Assembly (NCBI RefSeq): GCF_001431505.1
Contig: NZ_LDJP01000030.1
Coordinates: 1 to 41,770, forward strand
Reading direction: 5' to 3'
DNA length: 41,770 nt
Source of the DNA: Stenotrophomonas daejeonensis
GTDB lineage: Bacteria > Pseudomonadota > Gammaproteobacteria > Xanthomonadales > Xanthomonadaceae
A program made the position numbers and the translations under genes. Positions 8,367 to 16,512 of the stretch are shown here, one piece after another. Under the pieces are notes generated by a model that searched no databases, had not been told where the DNA came from, and saw only the letters and a program-made list of their open reading frames with translations. Each line of letters opens with the position of its first letter. Position 1 is the stretch's first letter.

Positions 8367-9256
8367 GGACGTGCTCCGGTAACGTGCTCGGTTCGGGCGG
8401 ACGCCGCGGCGGCGGGTGCCGGGGGCAGGGCGTCCAGATAGTTCAATACGGCGGCGGTGAATGCGTCGTTGTCGTCACCGGCCACCATATGCGTGGCGTC
8501 GGGCAGATGCACGTGTTGCGCGTGCGGGGCCAGTGCGAGGAATTCTTCCACGGTCTGTGGCGTGACCAGGTCGCTGCGGCCGCCGCTGACCAGCAGCAGC
8601 GGGCATTGCACGCGGCGCGCAGCCTCGGCGATGGCGCTCTGGTGTTGTTCGCTGTCGCGCGCCAGTTCGGCCACCAGCCGCGGATCCCAGTGCCAGTTCC
8701 AGCGGCCTTCGGCGGTGGGGCGCAGCAGGGTGCGCAGGCCATCGCCGCTCTTGCGCGGGCGGTGCGGCAGGTAGGCGGCGATGCTGTCGGCGGCCGCTTC
8801 CAGCGATTCGAAGCCCTCTGGGTGCGCGCTCATGAAGGCAAGGATGCGCTCCACGCCGCGGGTCTCCCAGCGCGGGGTGATGTCCACCAGCACCATTGCC
8901 GCGAACAGGCCGGGCCAGCGTGCCTCGGCCATCAGCCCGAACAGCCCGCCCATCGACGCGCCCACCAGCACCGGCGGGCGCGGCAGTTCGCCGGCCACCA
9001 CGATCAGGTCATCGGTGAACTGATCGCCGTGGTAGGGCAGCTCCACCGCGTTCCAGTCCGAACCGCCGTGGCCGCGCGCGTCATAGGCCAGCGTTGCGTG
9101 GCCTGCTGCCGAGAGCGCGGCCATCGTTGCCGTCCACGCACCGCGCGTCTGGCCGAAGCCATGTGCGAACAGGACCGGCGGCTTGCTGCCGGGGGTTCGG
9201 CTGGCGGCCAAGCCGATGCCGTGGGCACCTTCCAGTTGGATGTCCTGCATGTGCAT
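8363..9256 (-). CDS. Alpha/beta-fold hydrolase
   Basis: A cytosolic alpha/beta hydrolase of about 297 residues. The oxyanion-hole motif HGFGQTRGAW lies near residue 32, the nucleophile elbow GASMGG near 98, an acid in the SGGRSDLVTP stretch, and the catalytic His in DATHMV near the end. It is the first gene of a unit with fadE, overlapping it by four bases, so an esterase or acyl-CoA-related role is plausible but inferred. The start is placed at the ATG 9254-9256 (the ATG at 9250 is equally possible). A longer frame opens at 9304, but that codon lies between the -35 and -10 elements of the promoter at 9285-9314 and cannot be the start of that transcript. Confidence 0.85.
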   Translation of the reverse strand: MHMQDIQLEGAHGIGLAASRTPGSKPPVLFAHGFGQTRGAWTATMAALSAAGHATLAYDARGHGGSDWNAVELPYHGDQFTDDLIVVAGELPRPPVLVGASMGGLFGLMAEARWPGLFAAMVLVDITPRWETRGVERILAFMSAHPEGFESLEAAADSIAAYLPHRPRKSGDGLRTLLRPTAEGRWNWHWDPRLVAELARDSEQHQSAIAEAARRVQCPLLLVSGGRSDLVTPQTVEEFLALAPHAQHVHLPDATHMVAGDDNDAFTAAVLNYLDALPPAPAAAASARTEHVTGARP

Positions 9257-9284
9257 GCGCGACCAATGCGAGTAACCGTACTCG

Positions 9285-9314
9285 ATGGTATGGATATGTC
9301 GCATACCCTGTCAA
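9285..9314 (-). promoter_or_regulatory. Promoter of the hydrolase-fadE unit
   Basis: Minus strand: consensus -35 TTGACA (9309-9314), 18-bp spacer, -10 TACCAT (9285-9290). Transcription would begin near 9278, about 22 nt before the chosen start codon. Confidence 0.65.
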
Positions 9315-9328
9315 TACTGCTGGGTATG
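9287..9328. promoter_or_regulatory. Putative TetR-family operator with three half-sites
   Basis: Half-sites GGTATG (9287-9292), CATACC (9302-9307) and GGTATG (9323-9328) alternate in orientation. The first two form a 21-bp inverted repeat inside the promoter spacer. The second and third form CATACCC-N13-GGGTATG around the -35 box. The position is ideal for repression by the divergently encoded TetR protein; this is inferred from the arrangement. Confidence 0.55.
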
Positions 9329-9440
9329 GAGCGGAGACCCCGTTGGCGTTGGGCTTCACCGGGGTACGGGGCACGGGTCCATCACGATCCGTGGCCTGCA
9401 CATACTGCAACCAGTCCCCGGCGTATGGTTAAATCGGCAC

Positions 9441-10043
9441 ATGAACGAGTCTCCAGTTTCGCCGGCGGAATCCCGCGGTACGCGCAACAGCCGCCTCAGT
9501 GCGGACGACTGGGCCCAGGCAGCCCTCGACCTGATCGCCGAACAGGGCGTCGGCGCGGTGGCGGTGGAACCGCTGGCCCGCCGCCTGGGGGTCACCAAGG
9601 GCAGCTTCTACTGGCATTTCCCCTCGCGCGACGCATTGCTGCAGGCGGCATTGGAACGCTGGGAACTGGTCGAGCAGCAACAGGTGTTCGGCAGTCTGGA
9701 AGAAGTACCGGACCCCCGGACCCGCCTGCGCGCGCTGTTCCAGCTGGTCGCCCACGAAGTGACGCCGCACATCATCTACAGCGAACTGCTCAAGGCGCTG
9801 GACAACCCGCTGGTGCGCCCGGTGATCGACCGCGTCTCGCAGCGCCGCCTGGAATACCTGATGGCCTCGTTCCGCCAGGCCGGCCTCAGCTCCACCGATG
9901 CCCGCCACCGCGCGCGCCTGGCCTACGCGGCCTACGTCGGCTTCCTGCAGCTGTCGTTGCAGCTGCAGCAGCCCAAGCAGGCCCGCGAGGAATTCGAGGC
10001 CTATGTCGAGCATGTGATCGAGACGTTGATCCCGGTCGGTTGA
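9441..10043 (+). CDS. TetR/AcrR-family transcriptional regulator
   Basis: A 200-residue regulator with an N-terminal TetR helix-turn-helix at residues about 20-65 (DDWAQAALDLIAEQGVGAVAVEPLARRLGVTKGSFYWHF, quoted in parts: LARRLGVTKGSFYWHF is the recognition segment). An all-helical ligand-binding domain follows. It is transcribed away from the hydrolase-fadE-DUF4442 genes, with repeated GGTATG half-sites between them, so it is the likely repressor of that lipid-catabolic unit. The ligand may be an acyl-CoA or fatty acid (inference). The ATG at 9441 was chosen because the frame upstream of it encodes unlikely sequence. A perfect hairpin terminator follows. Confidence 0.9.
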   Translation: MNESPVSPAESRGTRNSRLSADDWAQAALDLIAEQGVGAVAVEPLARRLGVTKGSFYWHFPSRDALLQAALERWELVEQQQVFGSLEEVPDPRTRLRALFQLVAHEVTPHIIYSELLKALDNPLVRPVIDRVSQRRLEYLMASFRQAGLSSTDARHRARLAYAAYVGFLQLSLQLQQPKQAREEFEAYVEHVIETLIPVG

Positions 10044-10098
10044 GCCGTGATGAAGGCTGGGGTCGCAATGTGGCGATCCGCGGCGGAGATTTGAAGAA

Positions 10099-10126
10099 AA
10101 ATGGCCCGGAGAAATCCGGGCCATTT
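10099..10126. terminator. Bidirectional hairpin terminator
   Basis: A perfect 12-bp stem (AAATGGCCCGGA with TCCGGGCCATTT) with a GAAA tetraloop, flanked by AAAA on the left and TTTCTGTT on the right. It sits between the convergent TetR gene and the outer-membrane-like gene, 55 nt after the TetR stop. Confidence 0.8.
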
Positions 10127-10205
10127 CTGTTCCATTCGACGAACCGGCGACCAGACGCCAGCGGTTCCGCTCAAGAATGGCATCTGAAATGAAGTCGCGC
10201 GAGGA

Positions 10206-11066
10206 TCAGAGATCCTGCTCGTAACGCACGTACGGGATCGCGCCGTCGTCGTTGTTCTCGCTGCGGGGCGAGAAGGGGTTCTTGCCGCGGGTGATGACGT
10301 TTTCGGCGCCCACGGTGAGCTGGCCGCTCCACGGGGTGCGCCAGGTCAGGCCCAGACCCAGGCCTTCCCACTTGCCGGGTTGGTTGGGGGAGTCGATGAC
10401 GCGGCCGATGATGTTGGCGCTGAAGGCGCCGTAGCCGCCGCCCAGGTTCAGGCTCTTGCTGTCCCACTGGTCGACGATGGCCGGCGAGGCGTCGCTGAGC
10501 GGGATCAGGCGGGCCTTGGCGTAGGTGCCGCCGATGGAGACGAAGCCTTCGCGGCCGATGTTCTTCTGGCCGAAGACGGTCAGGTCGTTCTGCTCCATGC
10601 GCGCGGCCGGTGCTTTCGCGGTGCCGGACAGCCAAGCCGGCAGGGTGTCGCGGCCGGTGCCGGCGCTCAGGCCGAAGCGGCCGCCGGGACGATTGAACGC
10701 GGTGGTCGCCGAGAGGTGGCGGCCGTTGTCGTCATCGTCGTCGCCGAGGCTGGCGAGCATGCAGTGGCTGGCCAGCCCGCTGATGCTGCCGCCGCGGCTG
10801 CTGTTGCACAGCAGGCCGAGCGAGTCGCCGGAGGAAAGGCCGAAGGCGGCGTCGAGCGAGTTGCGGCCGAAATGCCAGCGGGCGCCGGCCGCCTGCTCGC
10901 CGGTGGGTTCGAGGTAGAGCAGCGCTTCAACCTTGCCGCTGCCCTTGTTCCAGACCGGCAGGACGGTGCCGTCGGAACCGGTTTGCGGCTTGTTCTGCGC
11001 ATGCACGCCGGCCGCCGCCCCGAGGGCGATCAGCAAGGCTAGCGGCAGGCGCAGGAAGGCGTTCAT
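10206..11066 (-). CDS. Exported, probably outer-membrane protein of unknown function
   Basis: I do not recognise the family. The 286-residue product has a clear signal peptide (MNAFLRLPLALLIALGAAAGVHA, cleavage near residue 23). A Gly-, Asn- and aromatic-rich body follows with alternating hydrophobic and polar residues and short turns (GLGLGLTWRTPWSGQLTVGA, FVSIGGTYAKARL), typical of beta-strands. It ends RYEQDL. This suggests a small beta-barrel or porin-like protein, but the C-terminus lacks the usual terminal Phe. A run of five aspartates lies near residue 120. The ATG at 11066 is preferred over a frame opening at 11117 because a promoter at 11121-11149 would start the transcript near 11114. 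Monocistronic. Confidence 0.75.
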   Translation of the reverse strand: MNAFLRLPLALLIALGAAAGVHAQNKPQTGSDGTVLPVWNKGSGKVEALLYLEPTGEQAAGARWHFGRNSLDAAFGLSSGDSLGLLCNSSRGGSISGLASHCMLASLGDDDDDNGRHLSATTAFNRPGGRFGLSAGTGRDTLPAWLSGTAKAPAARMEQNDLTVFGQKNIGREGFVSIGGTYAKARLIPLSDASPAIVDQWDSKSLNLGGGYGAFSANIIGRVIDSPNQPGKWEGLGLGLTWRTPWSGQLTVGAENVITRGKNPFSPRSENNDDGAIPYVRYEQDL

Positions 11067-11120
11067 GGACTCGATATGACCGGTGGACCCCCGGGAAGTT
11101 CCCGGTTCGTGAGGCAATGA

Positions 11121-11149
11121 ATCCTAAATTGTTCATGTTTTTTTAACAA
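11121..11149 (-). promoter_or_regulatory. Promoter of the outer-membrane-like gene
   Basis: Minus strand: -35 TTGTTA (11144-11149), 17-bp A-rich spacer, -10 TAGGAT (11121-11126). It is the only AT-rich stretch in the neighbourhood and is correctly placed for the ATG at 11066. Confidence 0.6.
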
Positions 11150-11151
11150 GA

Positions 11152-11169
11152 TGCCCCATCCAAGGGGCA
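11152..11169 (-). terminator. Weak hairpin after hslO
   Basis: Six-bp stem TGCCCC/GGGGCA, 19 nt past the hslO stop. On the minus strand it is followed by TCTTGTT, which is only mildly T-rich. It directly precedes the promoter of the next gene, so it may insulate the two. Confidence 0.35.
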
Positions 11170-11187
11170 ACTTGCCGGCATCCCATG

Positions 11188-12081
11188 TCACTGCAGCCGC
11201 TCGGGCGCGGGTTGGGATGCCGGCCCCGTGCTGAACAATACGCCGAATTCGGTCAGAGGGAAGCGGTATTCCTGCCCGCAGAATTCGCAGCGTACCTCCA
11301 CCTGCCCGGTGGGCTCGGCGGCGGCGCGGGCTTCTTCCTCGCCCAGCGACTGCAACATGCCGGCCACGCGCTCGCGCGAGCAGGAGCAGCCGAAGCGCAG
11401 GGGCTTTTCGCCCACCAGCTGCGGATGCTCCTGATGGAACAGGCGATGCAGCAGGGCAGGGCCGTCGGTGGCCAGCAGTTCGTCGTGCGCCAGCGTGTCG
11501 AACAGCGCCCCGGCGCGGACCCAGCCGTCGCCGTCGCCCTCGTCGCCGGGCAGCTTCTGCAGCAGCAGGCCGGCGGCGTGCTGGCCGTCGGCGGCCAGCA
11601 GCAGGCGCGTCGGCAGCTGTTCGGAATGCCGGAAATAGTTCTCGAATGCCTCGTCCAGGCCATTGCCCTGCAATGCCACCAAACTCTGGTAGCGCTGGGG
11701 CTCGCGGGGATCCAGACCGGGGTTCTCGATGGTGATGGCCAGCAGCGCGTCGTCGCCCAACTGGGCAAGGTCGCCGGGGGCATCCTCGCCGTCTTCGAGC
11801 TGGGCGATGCCGCGCAGGGTGCCGGCGGAAGTGCACTCGGCGAACAGGGTGCGCAGCGCGGAGTTGCTGCGCAGCTGCACCGACAAGCGCCCGTCGATCT
11901 TGATGTGGCCGGTGAACAGCGCCGAGGCGACGCAGGCTTCGCCGAGCAGGCGGGCGGCGGCCGGGCGGTAGTCGCCGTGCGACAGGATTTCGCGCCAGCT
12001 GCCGGAAAGGCGCACGTGGGCGCCACGCACGCCGGCTTCGGGCAGCAGGAAGCGGACAAGGAGGTCGGACGTTTCGGTCAT
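11188..12081 (-). CDS. hslO: Hsp33 redox-activated chaperone
   Basis: A 297-residue cytosolic holdase chaperone. It is activated when its zinc-bound cysteines are oxidised, and it protects unfolding proteins under hypochlorite or peroxide stress. The redox switch is intact: CSC in [10 protein letters not shown] and CEFC in [12 protein letters not shown], the CxC plus CxxC zinc-binding arrangement near the C-terminus. The N-terminal fold is recognisable from [20 protein letters not shown] and the typical [13 protein letters not shown]. The ATG at 12081 gives the family start ([13 protein letters not shown]). A longer upstream frame encodes Pro/Ala-rich sequence and was discarded. It is divergent from mtgA. 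Confidence 0.95.
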   Translation of the reverse strand: MTETSDLLVRFLLPEAGVRGAHVRLSGSWREILSHGDYRPAAARLLGEACVASALFTGHIKIDGRLSVQLRSNSALRTLFAECTSAGTLRGIAQLEDGEDAPGDLAQLGDDALLAITIENPGLDPREPQRYQSLVALQGNGLDEAFENYFRHSEQLPTRLLLAADGQHAAGLLLQKLPGDEGDGDGWVRAGALFDTLAHDELLATDGPALLHRLFHQEHPQLVGEKPLRFGCSCSRERVAGMLQSLGEEEARAAAEPTGQVEVRCEFCGQEYRFPLTEFGVLFSTGPASQPAPERLQ

Positions 12082-12152
12082 GGGAATCTGCGCGTGAGGG
12101 GACGCCGGTGCCGGATAATGTGCCGGACGTCGGGATTCGGGGCAGGCAGACA

Positions 12153-12884
12153 ATGGGGGCGGAGCAGGACGAGCGCAAGGCGGACGGGGGGCGGCCACGC
12201 CGTCGCTGGTGGCGCTGGTTGTGGCGGATTCCCTGCGCGTTGCTGGTGTTCAGCATCGTGCAGGTGGGGGTGCTGCGCTTCGTCGATCCGCCGTTTTCCA
12301 GCGTGATGGCACTGCGCCAGCTGGAAGCCTGGGGGCAGGGCGACTGGGCGTACCGCATCCATTACCAGTGGCGCGACCTCGATGCGATGGCCGCCAGCGT
12401 GCCGATTTCGCTGGTGGCGGCCGAGGACCAGCGCTTTCCGTTGCACAACGGCTTCGACCTGGATGCGATCGAAAAGGCGCTGGACCACAACGCCAAGGGC
12501 AAGCGCCTGCGCGGCGGCAGCACCATCAGCCAGCAGGTCGCCAAGAACCTGTTCCTGTGGCAGGGCCGCAGTTGGCTGCGCAAGGGGTTGGAAGCCTGGT
12601 ACACGGTGCTGATCGAGGCGTTGTGGCCGAAGCAGCGGATATTGGAGATGTATGCCAACGTGGCCGAGTTCGGAGATGGCGTCTATGGCGTGCAGGCGGC
12701 GGCGCAGCGTTTCTGGCACAAGGATGCGGCGCGTTTGAGCGCGGGCGAGAGCGCGCGGCTGGCCGCGGTGCTGCCGTCGCCACGGCGTTACAGCGCGACC
12801 AGGCCCGGTCCCTTCGTGCAGCGCCGCGCGGACTGGATACAGCGGCAGGCGCGGCAGCTGGGCGGGCCGGGGTATGTCGAGTAG
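12153..12884 (+). CDS. mtgA: Monofunctional peptidoglycan transglycosylase
   Basis: A 243-residue GT51 glycosyltransferase that polymerises lipid II into glycan strands at the inner membrane. One membrane anchor ([18 protein letters not shown]) follows a very basic N-terminus ([12 protein letters not shown]). Motif 1 contains the catalytic Glu ([15 protein letters not shown]), motif 2 is [15 protein letters not shown], and downstream motifs are [20 protein letters not shown]. The length matches family members of about 240 residues, with no transpeptidase domain. Start at 12153 (ATG after GGCAGGCAGACA); an in-frame ATG at 12108 would only lengthen the variable cytoplasmic tail. The TAG stop (12882-12884) is formed by the GTAG head of the following palindromic repeat. 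Confidence 0.93.
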   Translation: MGAEQDERKADGGRPRRRWWRWLWRIPCALLVFSIVQVGVLRFVDPPFSSVMALRQLEAWGQGDWAYRIHYQWRDLDAMAASVPISLVAAEDQRFPLHNGFDLDAIEKALDHNAKGKRLRGGSTISQQVAKNLFLWQGRSWLRKGLEAWYTVLIEALWPKQRILEMYANVAEFGDGVYGVQAAAQRFWHKDAARLSAGESARLAAVLPSPRRYSATRPGPFVQRRADWIQRQARQLGGPGYVE

Positions 12885-12940
12885 GTCGGGGTTACATCCC
12901 CGACGCGATTGTGCAAGGCGTCGGGGATGTAACCCCGACC
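12884..12940. repeat. Perfect 23-bp inverted repeat (REP-type) after mtgA
   Basis: Arms 12884-12906 and 12918-12940 are perfect reverse complements with an 11-nt loop. Each arm is itself palindromic (GTCGGGG-TTACAT-CCCCGAC), so it can fold either as one long hairpin or as two short ones. It probably ends the mtgA transcript. It belongs to the GTAG-headed repeat class found throughout this window. Confidence 0.8.
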
Positions 12941-12971
12941 TGCCGCGACAGGGTGTTCCCGGCAATGCCCC

Positions 12972-12996
12972 GTCGCGCGCCAAGGCGCGCTCCTCC
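12972..12996. repeat. REP-like palindrome before the glycosyltransferase gene
   Basis: GCGCGCC-AA-GGCGCGC (12975-12990) followed by TCCTCCGTAG. This is the inverted form of a GTAGGAGCGCGC-type repeat, 14 nt before the start codon at 13010, so it lies in the leader of that gene. Confidence 0.55.
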
Positions 12997-13009
12997 GTAG
13001 AATCGATGC

Positions 13010-14032
13010 ATGACTTCCCGTGAACGCCTGACCATCGTCGTCGCCGCCTGCAACGAGCAGGACGCCCTGCCGTTGCTGCACCCGCGCATCCGTGCCGAAC
13101 TGGAGCGCATGCCCGACATCGACGGCCGCGTGCTGTACGTGGACGATGGCAGCAGCGATGCCAGCTGGGCGCTGATGCAGCAACTGGCAGCCAGCGACCC
13201 GCAGGTGGCGGCGCTGCGCCTGTCGCGCAACTTCGGCAAGGAGGCCGCGCTCAGCGCCGGGCTGGATTTCGTCGACGACGGCGCGGTGCTGATCCTCGAC
13301 GCCGACGGCCAGGACCCGCCGGAACTGATCCCGCAGTTCGTCGCGTTGTGGCGGCAGGGGTACGACGACGTCTATGGCACGCGCCTGGCGCGCGATGGCG
13401 AAGGCTGGCTGAAGCGCGCCACCGCGGCGGCGTTCTACCGGGTGATCGGGCGCCTGTCGAAAACGCCGATCCCGGCCGACACCGGTGATTTCCGCCTGCT
13501 CTCGCCGCGTGCGCTGGCCGCGCTGCGGCAGTTGCGCGAGCGCCAGCGCTTCATGAAGGGGCTGTTCGGCTGGGTTGGTTTCCGCCGTGTCGCATTGCCC
13601 TACCGGCGCGCGCCGCGCATGGCCGGGCGCAGCAAGTTCGGCTTCTGGAAATTGTGGAATTTCGCGCTGGAAGGCATCACCAGTTTTTCCACCGCGCCGC
13701 TGCGGGTGGCGACCTACCTGGGCCTGTTCACCGCGGCCTCGGCATTCGGCTTCGGTGCCTGGGTGGTGGGCAAGGCGGCGCTGTACGGCGACCGCGTGGC
13801 CGGTTGGCCGACGATGATGGCGGTGATCCTGTTCCTCGGCGGCGTGCAGCTGATCGCGCTGGGCCTGATCGGCGAATACCTCGGCCGCCTCTACATGGAG
13901 GCCAAGCAGCGGCCGCTGTACCTGGTTGACACCTGGCGGCCGGCGGACGTGGCAGTATCGGCTGCATCGGCCAACACGGGAGAACGCCATCATGCAGACC
14001 GTTCGACAGTTGCTCGGGAACAAAGCGCCTGA
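13010..14032 (+). CDS. GT2 glycosyltransferase, polyprenyl-phosphate type (GtrB/ArnC/DPM-like)
   Basis: A 340-residue family 2 glycosyltransferase. The nucleotide-sugar fold starts at LTIVVAACNEQDALP (residues about 8-22). VLYVDDGSSDASW and the metal-binding ILDADGQDPPELI follow, then FRLLSPRALAAL. Two C-terminal membrane segments (near residues 235-260 and 268-290) and the GLIGEYLGRLYMEAKQRP signature place it with enzymes that load a sugar onto a polyprenyl phosphate at the inner membrane, for lipopolysaccharide or glycan modification. The sugar is unknown and no flippase gene is adjacent. The last 13 to 14 codons overlap the next gene by 41 nt. The tail after about residue 310 is Ala/Arg-rich and not conserved-looking. 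Confidence 0.9.
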   Translation: MTSRERLTIVVAACNEQDALPLLHPRIRAELERMPDIDGRVLYVDDGSSDASWALMQQLAASDPQVAALRLSRNFGKEAALSAGLDFVDDGAVLILDADGQDPPELIPQFVALWRQGYDDVYGTRLARDGEGWLKRATAAAFYRVIGRLSKTPIPADTGDFRLLSPRALAALRQLRERQRFMKGLFGWVGFRRVALPYRRAPRMAGRSKFGFWKLWNFALEGITSFSTAPLRVATYLGLFTAASAFGFGAWVVGKAALYGDRVAGWPTMMAVILFLGGVQLIALGLIGEYLGRLYMEAKQRPLYLVDTWRPADVAVSAASANTGERHHADRSTVAREQSA

Positions 14033-14423
14033 GATCCACGCGGTGACGCCGCAGGCCGCGGTGATCGACGCGATCCGGCTGATGGCCGAGAAGGGCATCG
14101 GCGCGGTGCTGGTGATGGAAGGGGCGCGGCTGGCCGGCATCCTGTCCGAGCGCGACTACGCGCGCAAGATCGTGCTGCGCGACCGCTCCTCGCGCGACAC
14201 GCCGGTGGCGGAAATCATGACCGCCGAAGTGGTCACGGTGGCGCCTTCGGCCACGGTGGAGCACTGCCTGCAACTGGTGACCGACCGCCGCATCCGCCAC
14301 CTGCCGGTGGTCGAGGAGGGCGGCGTGGTCGGCGTGATCTCGATCGGCGATCTGGTCAAGGCGGTGATCGAGGAGCAGCGCCAGGAACTGGGGCAACTGC
14401 AGCAATACATCACCGGCGGCTGA
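13992..14423 (+). CDS. CBS-pair domain protein
   Basis: A 143-residue protein consisting of two CBS domains: residues about 15-65 (AVIDAIRLMAEKGIGAVLVMEGARLAGILSERDYAR, shown by GIGAVLV and GILSERDYAR) and 75-130 (IMTAEVVTVAPSATVE, IRHLPVVEEGGVVGVISIGDLVK). Stand-alone CBS pairs bind adenine nucleotides or NAD and act as small regulators; the partner here is unknown. The ATG at 13992 has GGAGA 10 nt upstream. The gene begins inside the 3' end of the glycosyltransferase gene in another frame, implying co-transcription. Confidence 0.9.
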   Translation: MQTVRQLLGNKAPEIHAVTPQAAVIDAIRLMAEKGIGAVLVMEGARLAGILSERDYARKIVLRDRSSRDTPVAEIMTAEVVTVAPSATVEHCLQLVTDRRIRHLPVVEEGGVVGVISIGDLVKAVIEEQRQELGQLQQYITGG

Positions 14424-14447
14424 GCCGGTCGCTTCGCCGCGGCGGCG

Positions 14448-16406
14448 CTATTTCGCGTAGTGGCCGCCGCAGTCCGCATCCTTGCCGGGGCCGGTTTCGA
14501 TGGTGGCCAGCAGTGCCGCCGGCGGGGCGATGCTGCCCAGGGTCAGGGCGACCGCGCCGCGCAGGCCCAGTGCCTTGAAGTCGGGGCGGAACGACGGGTC
14601 CTTGAAGGTGCCGCCGATGCGCAGCGGCGAGCGCAGGGCGAGGATGCTCTTGTCCTTGGGCCGCGGCCGCAGCAGCAGGTCCAGCTCCTCGCGCTTGAGG
14701 CTGACGTTGCCTTCGCCGACCACCAGCGTGTCGGTGGTGTCGAAAGCCAGCGCCTGCGCCTGCATCAGCCCGTCGCGCACGCCGAAGTCGGCGAAGGCGC
14801 AGCGCAGCGGGATCTGCTTGTCGCCGGTGAACAGGAACTTCAACGACTCGGCCACATCCAGCCCGGCCAGCTCCATCAGCAGGTTGCCGACGTGGCCGCG
14901 GCCCATACCGAGGGTCACGTTGCCGTTGCTGCCGCCGAGCATGGCGGCGATGGAGTTGCCGGTGCCCGACAGCCGTACCTGCCCGCCGATGCCGCCGGAA
15001 GCCTGTTCGGCCAGTTTCGCGTCGGGGAACAACTGGCCGAGCTGCACGCCGCGCACGCTGACGTCGAGCGCGGTGGCGATGCGTGGCCGGCGCGCGTCCA
15101 TGCGGATGGTGCTGCGGATGTCGCCGCCGGCCACGCCGAAGTCCAGCGGCTCCAGCCGCAACAGGCCGTCGTCGAGCAGCAGGTGCGCGTCCATGTCGTC
15201 CAGCGGCAGCGACGGTGAATTGATGCGGTGGGCCTTCCAGCGCACGTCGGCATCCATCGCCCGCAGCTTGCCGAGGTCGTACGGCGTGTCGGGCAGGACC
15301 GTGGGCCTGGCCGCCTGCGCGGTGGCCCTGGCCTTCTGTTCGGGATTGGCGGTTTCGCCGCCGCCGGTGCCTGGCTGGGCGCCGACGAAGCCGGCAAGGT
15401 CGTCGAAATCCAGCCGGCGCGACACCAGATTGGCGGTCAGGCGCGGGCGTTCGCCGGCCACGTCGATGCGCACGTCGCCGGCCAGGTCGCTGTCGCCCAC
15501 CTGCCCGCTGAAGCCTTCGTAGCGCCAGACTTCATGGTCGCGCTTGAGCCGGCCGTCGAGCCGGTAGGGGGGCGAGGAAGGGATCGCGATGCCGATCAGC
15601 GGATACAGGTCCTCCAGATCCTGCCCGCTGAGGCGGAACTGCAGGTCGAACACCTGCAGCTGGAACGGGTTGGTCAACGTGCCGCTGGCCACGGCGTGGG
15701 TGGCGCCGGCATGGCCGTCGAGGTGGAGGCGGAAGGGGTGTCCGCTGTCGGCCAGCTGCAGCGGCGACTCGGTGCCGCCGCGCACGGTGAAGGAGGCACC
15801 GCGCCAGCGGCCCTCGCCTTCCAGCAGCAGGGGCGGCGCGGCGCCGGGCTGCTTCGCCTTGCCGCTGCGGACGTCGAGCCGGACGTCGGTGCGGCCGGCC
15901 TCGTCGAGGAACTGCAGCTTGCCGTCGTCGACGCGCAGGCGCTTGAGCTGCAGCGGCTGGCCGCCACCGCCGCTGGGGAAATTCCAGTTGCCCGGTTCCC
16001 CCGGTTGCGGGGCGGCCTGCAGCAGTATGTCGGGGCGGACAAGGCGTATCTCCGGCAACTGCACGCTGCCGCGCAGCAGTGGCCACAGGCGCAGGTCGAT
16101 TTCCACCCGGTCGGCGCGGGCCATGTCCGGTCGCTTCGCCCAGCCGGCATTGGCGAAGGTGATGCGGTCGGCGCGGAGGGTGCTGGTGCGGCCGAGATCG
16201 ACGTCGAGGTTGCCGATGTGCAGGGCGCGGCCGGTGCGTGCCTGCACCAGGCGTTCCACCGGGCCCTTGAACCAGTTCCAGTCCCATAGCGCCAGCAGCA
16301 CGACGAGGGCCGCGAGTAGCACGGCGGCAGCCACCAGCCAGCGCTTGCCGGGGCGATGGCGCCGGCGCGACACACGCGGCGCGGAAGGAGCAGCCGGAGT
16401 ATTCAT
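14448..16406 (-). CDS. AsmA-family membrane-anchored protein
   Basis: A 652-residue protein with a short basic N-terminus, one membrane anchor (WLVAAAVLLAALVVLLALWDWNW, part shown by VAAAVLLAALVVLLAL) and a long periplasmic region. The N-terminal AsmA motif is LVQARTGRALHIGNLDVDLG followed by FANAGWAKRPDMARADRVEI. The C-terminal AsmA_2-like section contains LDLLLRPRPKDKSI and SPLRIGGTFKDPSFRPD, ending CGGHY-like. AsmA-like proteins are thought to form lipid-transfer bridges between inner and outer membrane (known for YhdP and TamB relatives); this member's role is inferred. The ATG at 16406 is chosen over an upstream one that would add a non-conserved polar extension. Convergent with the CBS gene. 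Confidence 0.88.
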   Translation of the reverse strand: MNTPAAPSAPRVSRRRHRPGKRWLVAAAVLLAALVVLLALWDWNWFKGPVERLVQARTGRALHIGNLDVDLGRTSTLRADRITFANAGWAKRPDMARADRVEIDLRLWPLLRGSVQLPEIRLVRPDILLQAAPQPGEPGNWNFPSGGGGQPLQLKRLRVDDGKLQFLDEAGRTDVRLDVRSGKAKQPGAAPPLLLEGEGRWRGASFTVRGGTESPLQLADSGHPFRLHLDGHAGATHAVASGTLTNPFQLQVFDLQFRLSGQDLEDLYPLIGIAIPSSPPYRLDGRLKRDHEVWRYEGFSGQVGDSDLAGDVRIDVAGERPRLTANLVSRRLDFDDLAGFVGAQPGTGGGETANPEQKARATAQAARPTVLPDTPYDLGKLRAMDADVRWKAHRINSPSLPLDDMDAHLLLDDGLLRLEPLDFGVAGGDIRSTIRMDARRPRIATALDVSVRGVQLGQLFPDAKLAEQASGGIGGQVRLSGTGNSIAAMLGGSNGNVTLGMGRGHVGNLLMELAGLDVAESLKFLFTGDKQIPLRCAFADFGVRDGLMQAQALAFDTTDTLVVGEGNVSLKREELDLLLRPRPKDKSILALRSPLRIGGTFKDPSFRPDFKALGLRGAVALTLGSIAPPAALLATIETGPGKDADCGGHYAK

Positions 16407-16512
16407 GCGGCCATGGTCGCCGCTGCACCGTGGACGCGGCGCGAAGCGTTCATTCGTGCCGCGTGCAGGTTCCGTTGCCGCCATGCATGAAACGGCGGCG
16501 ATGGAGCGTTCG

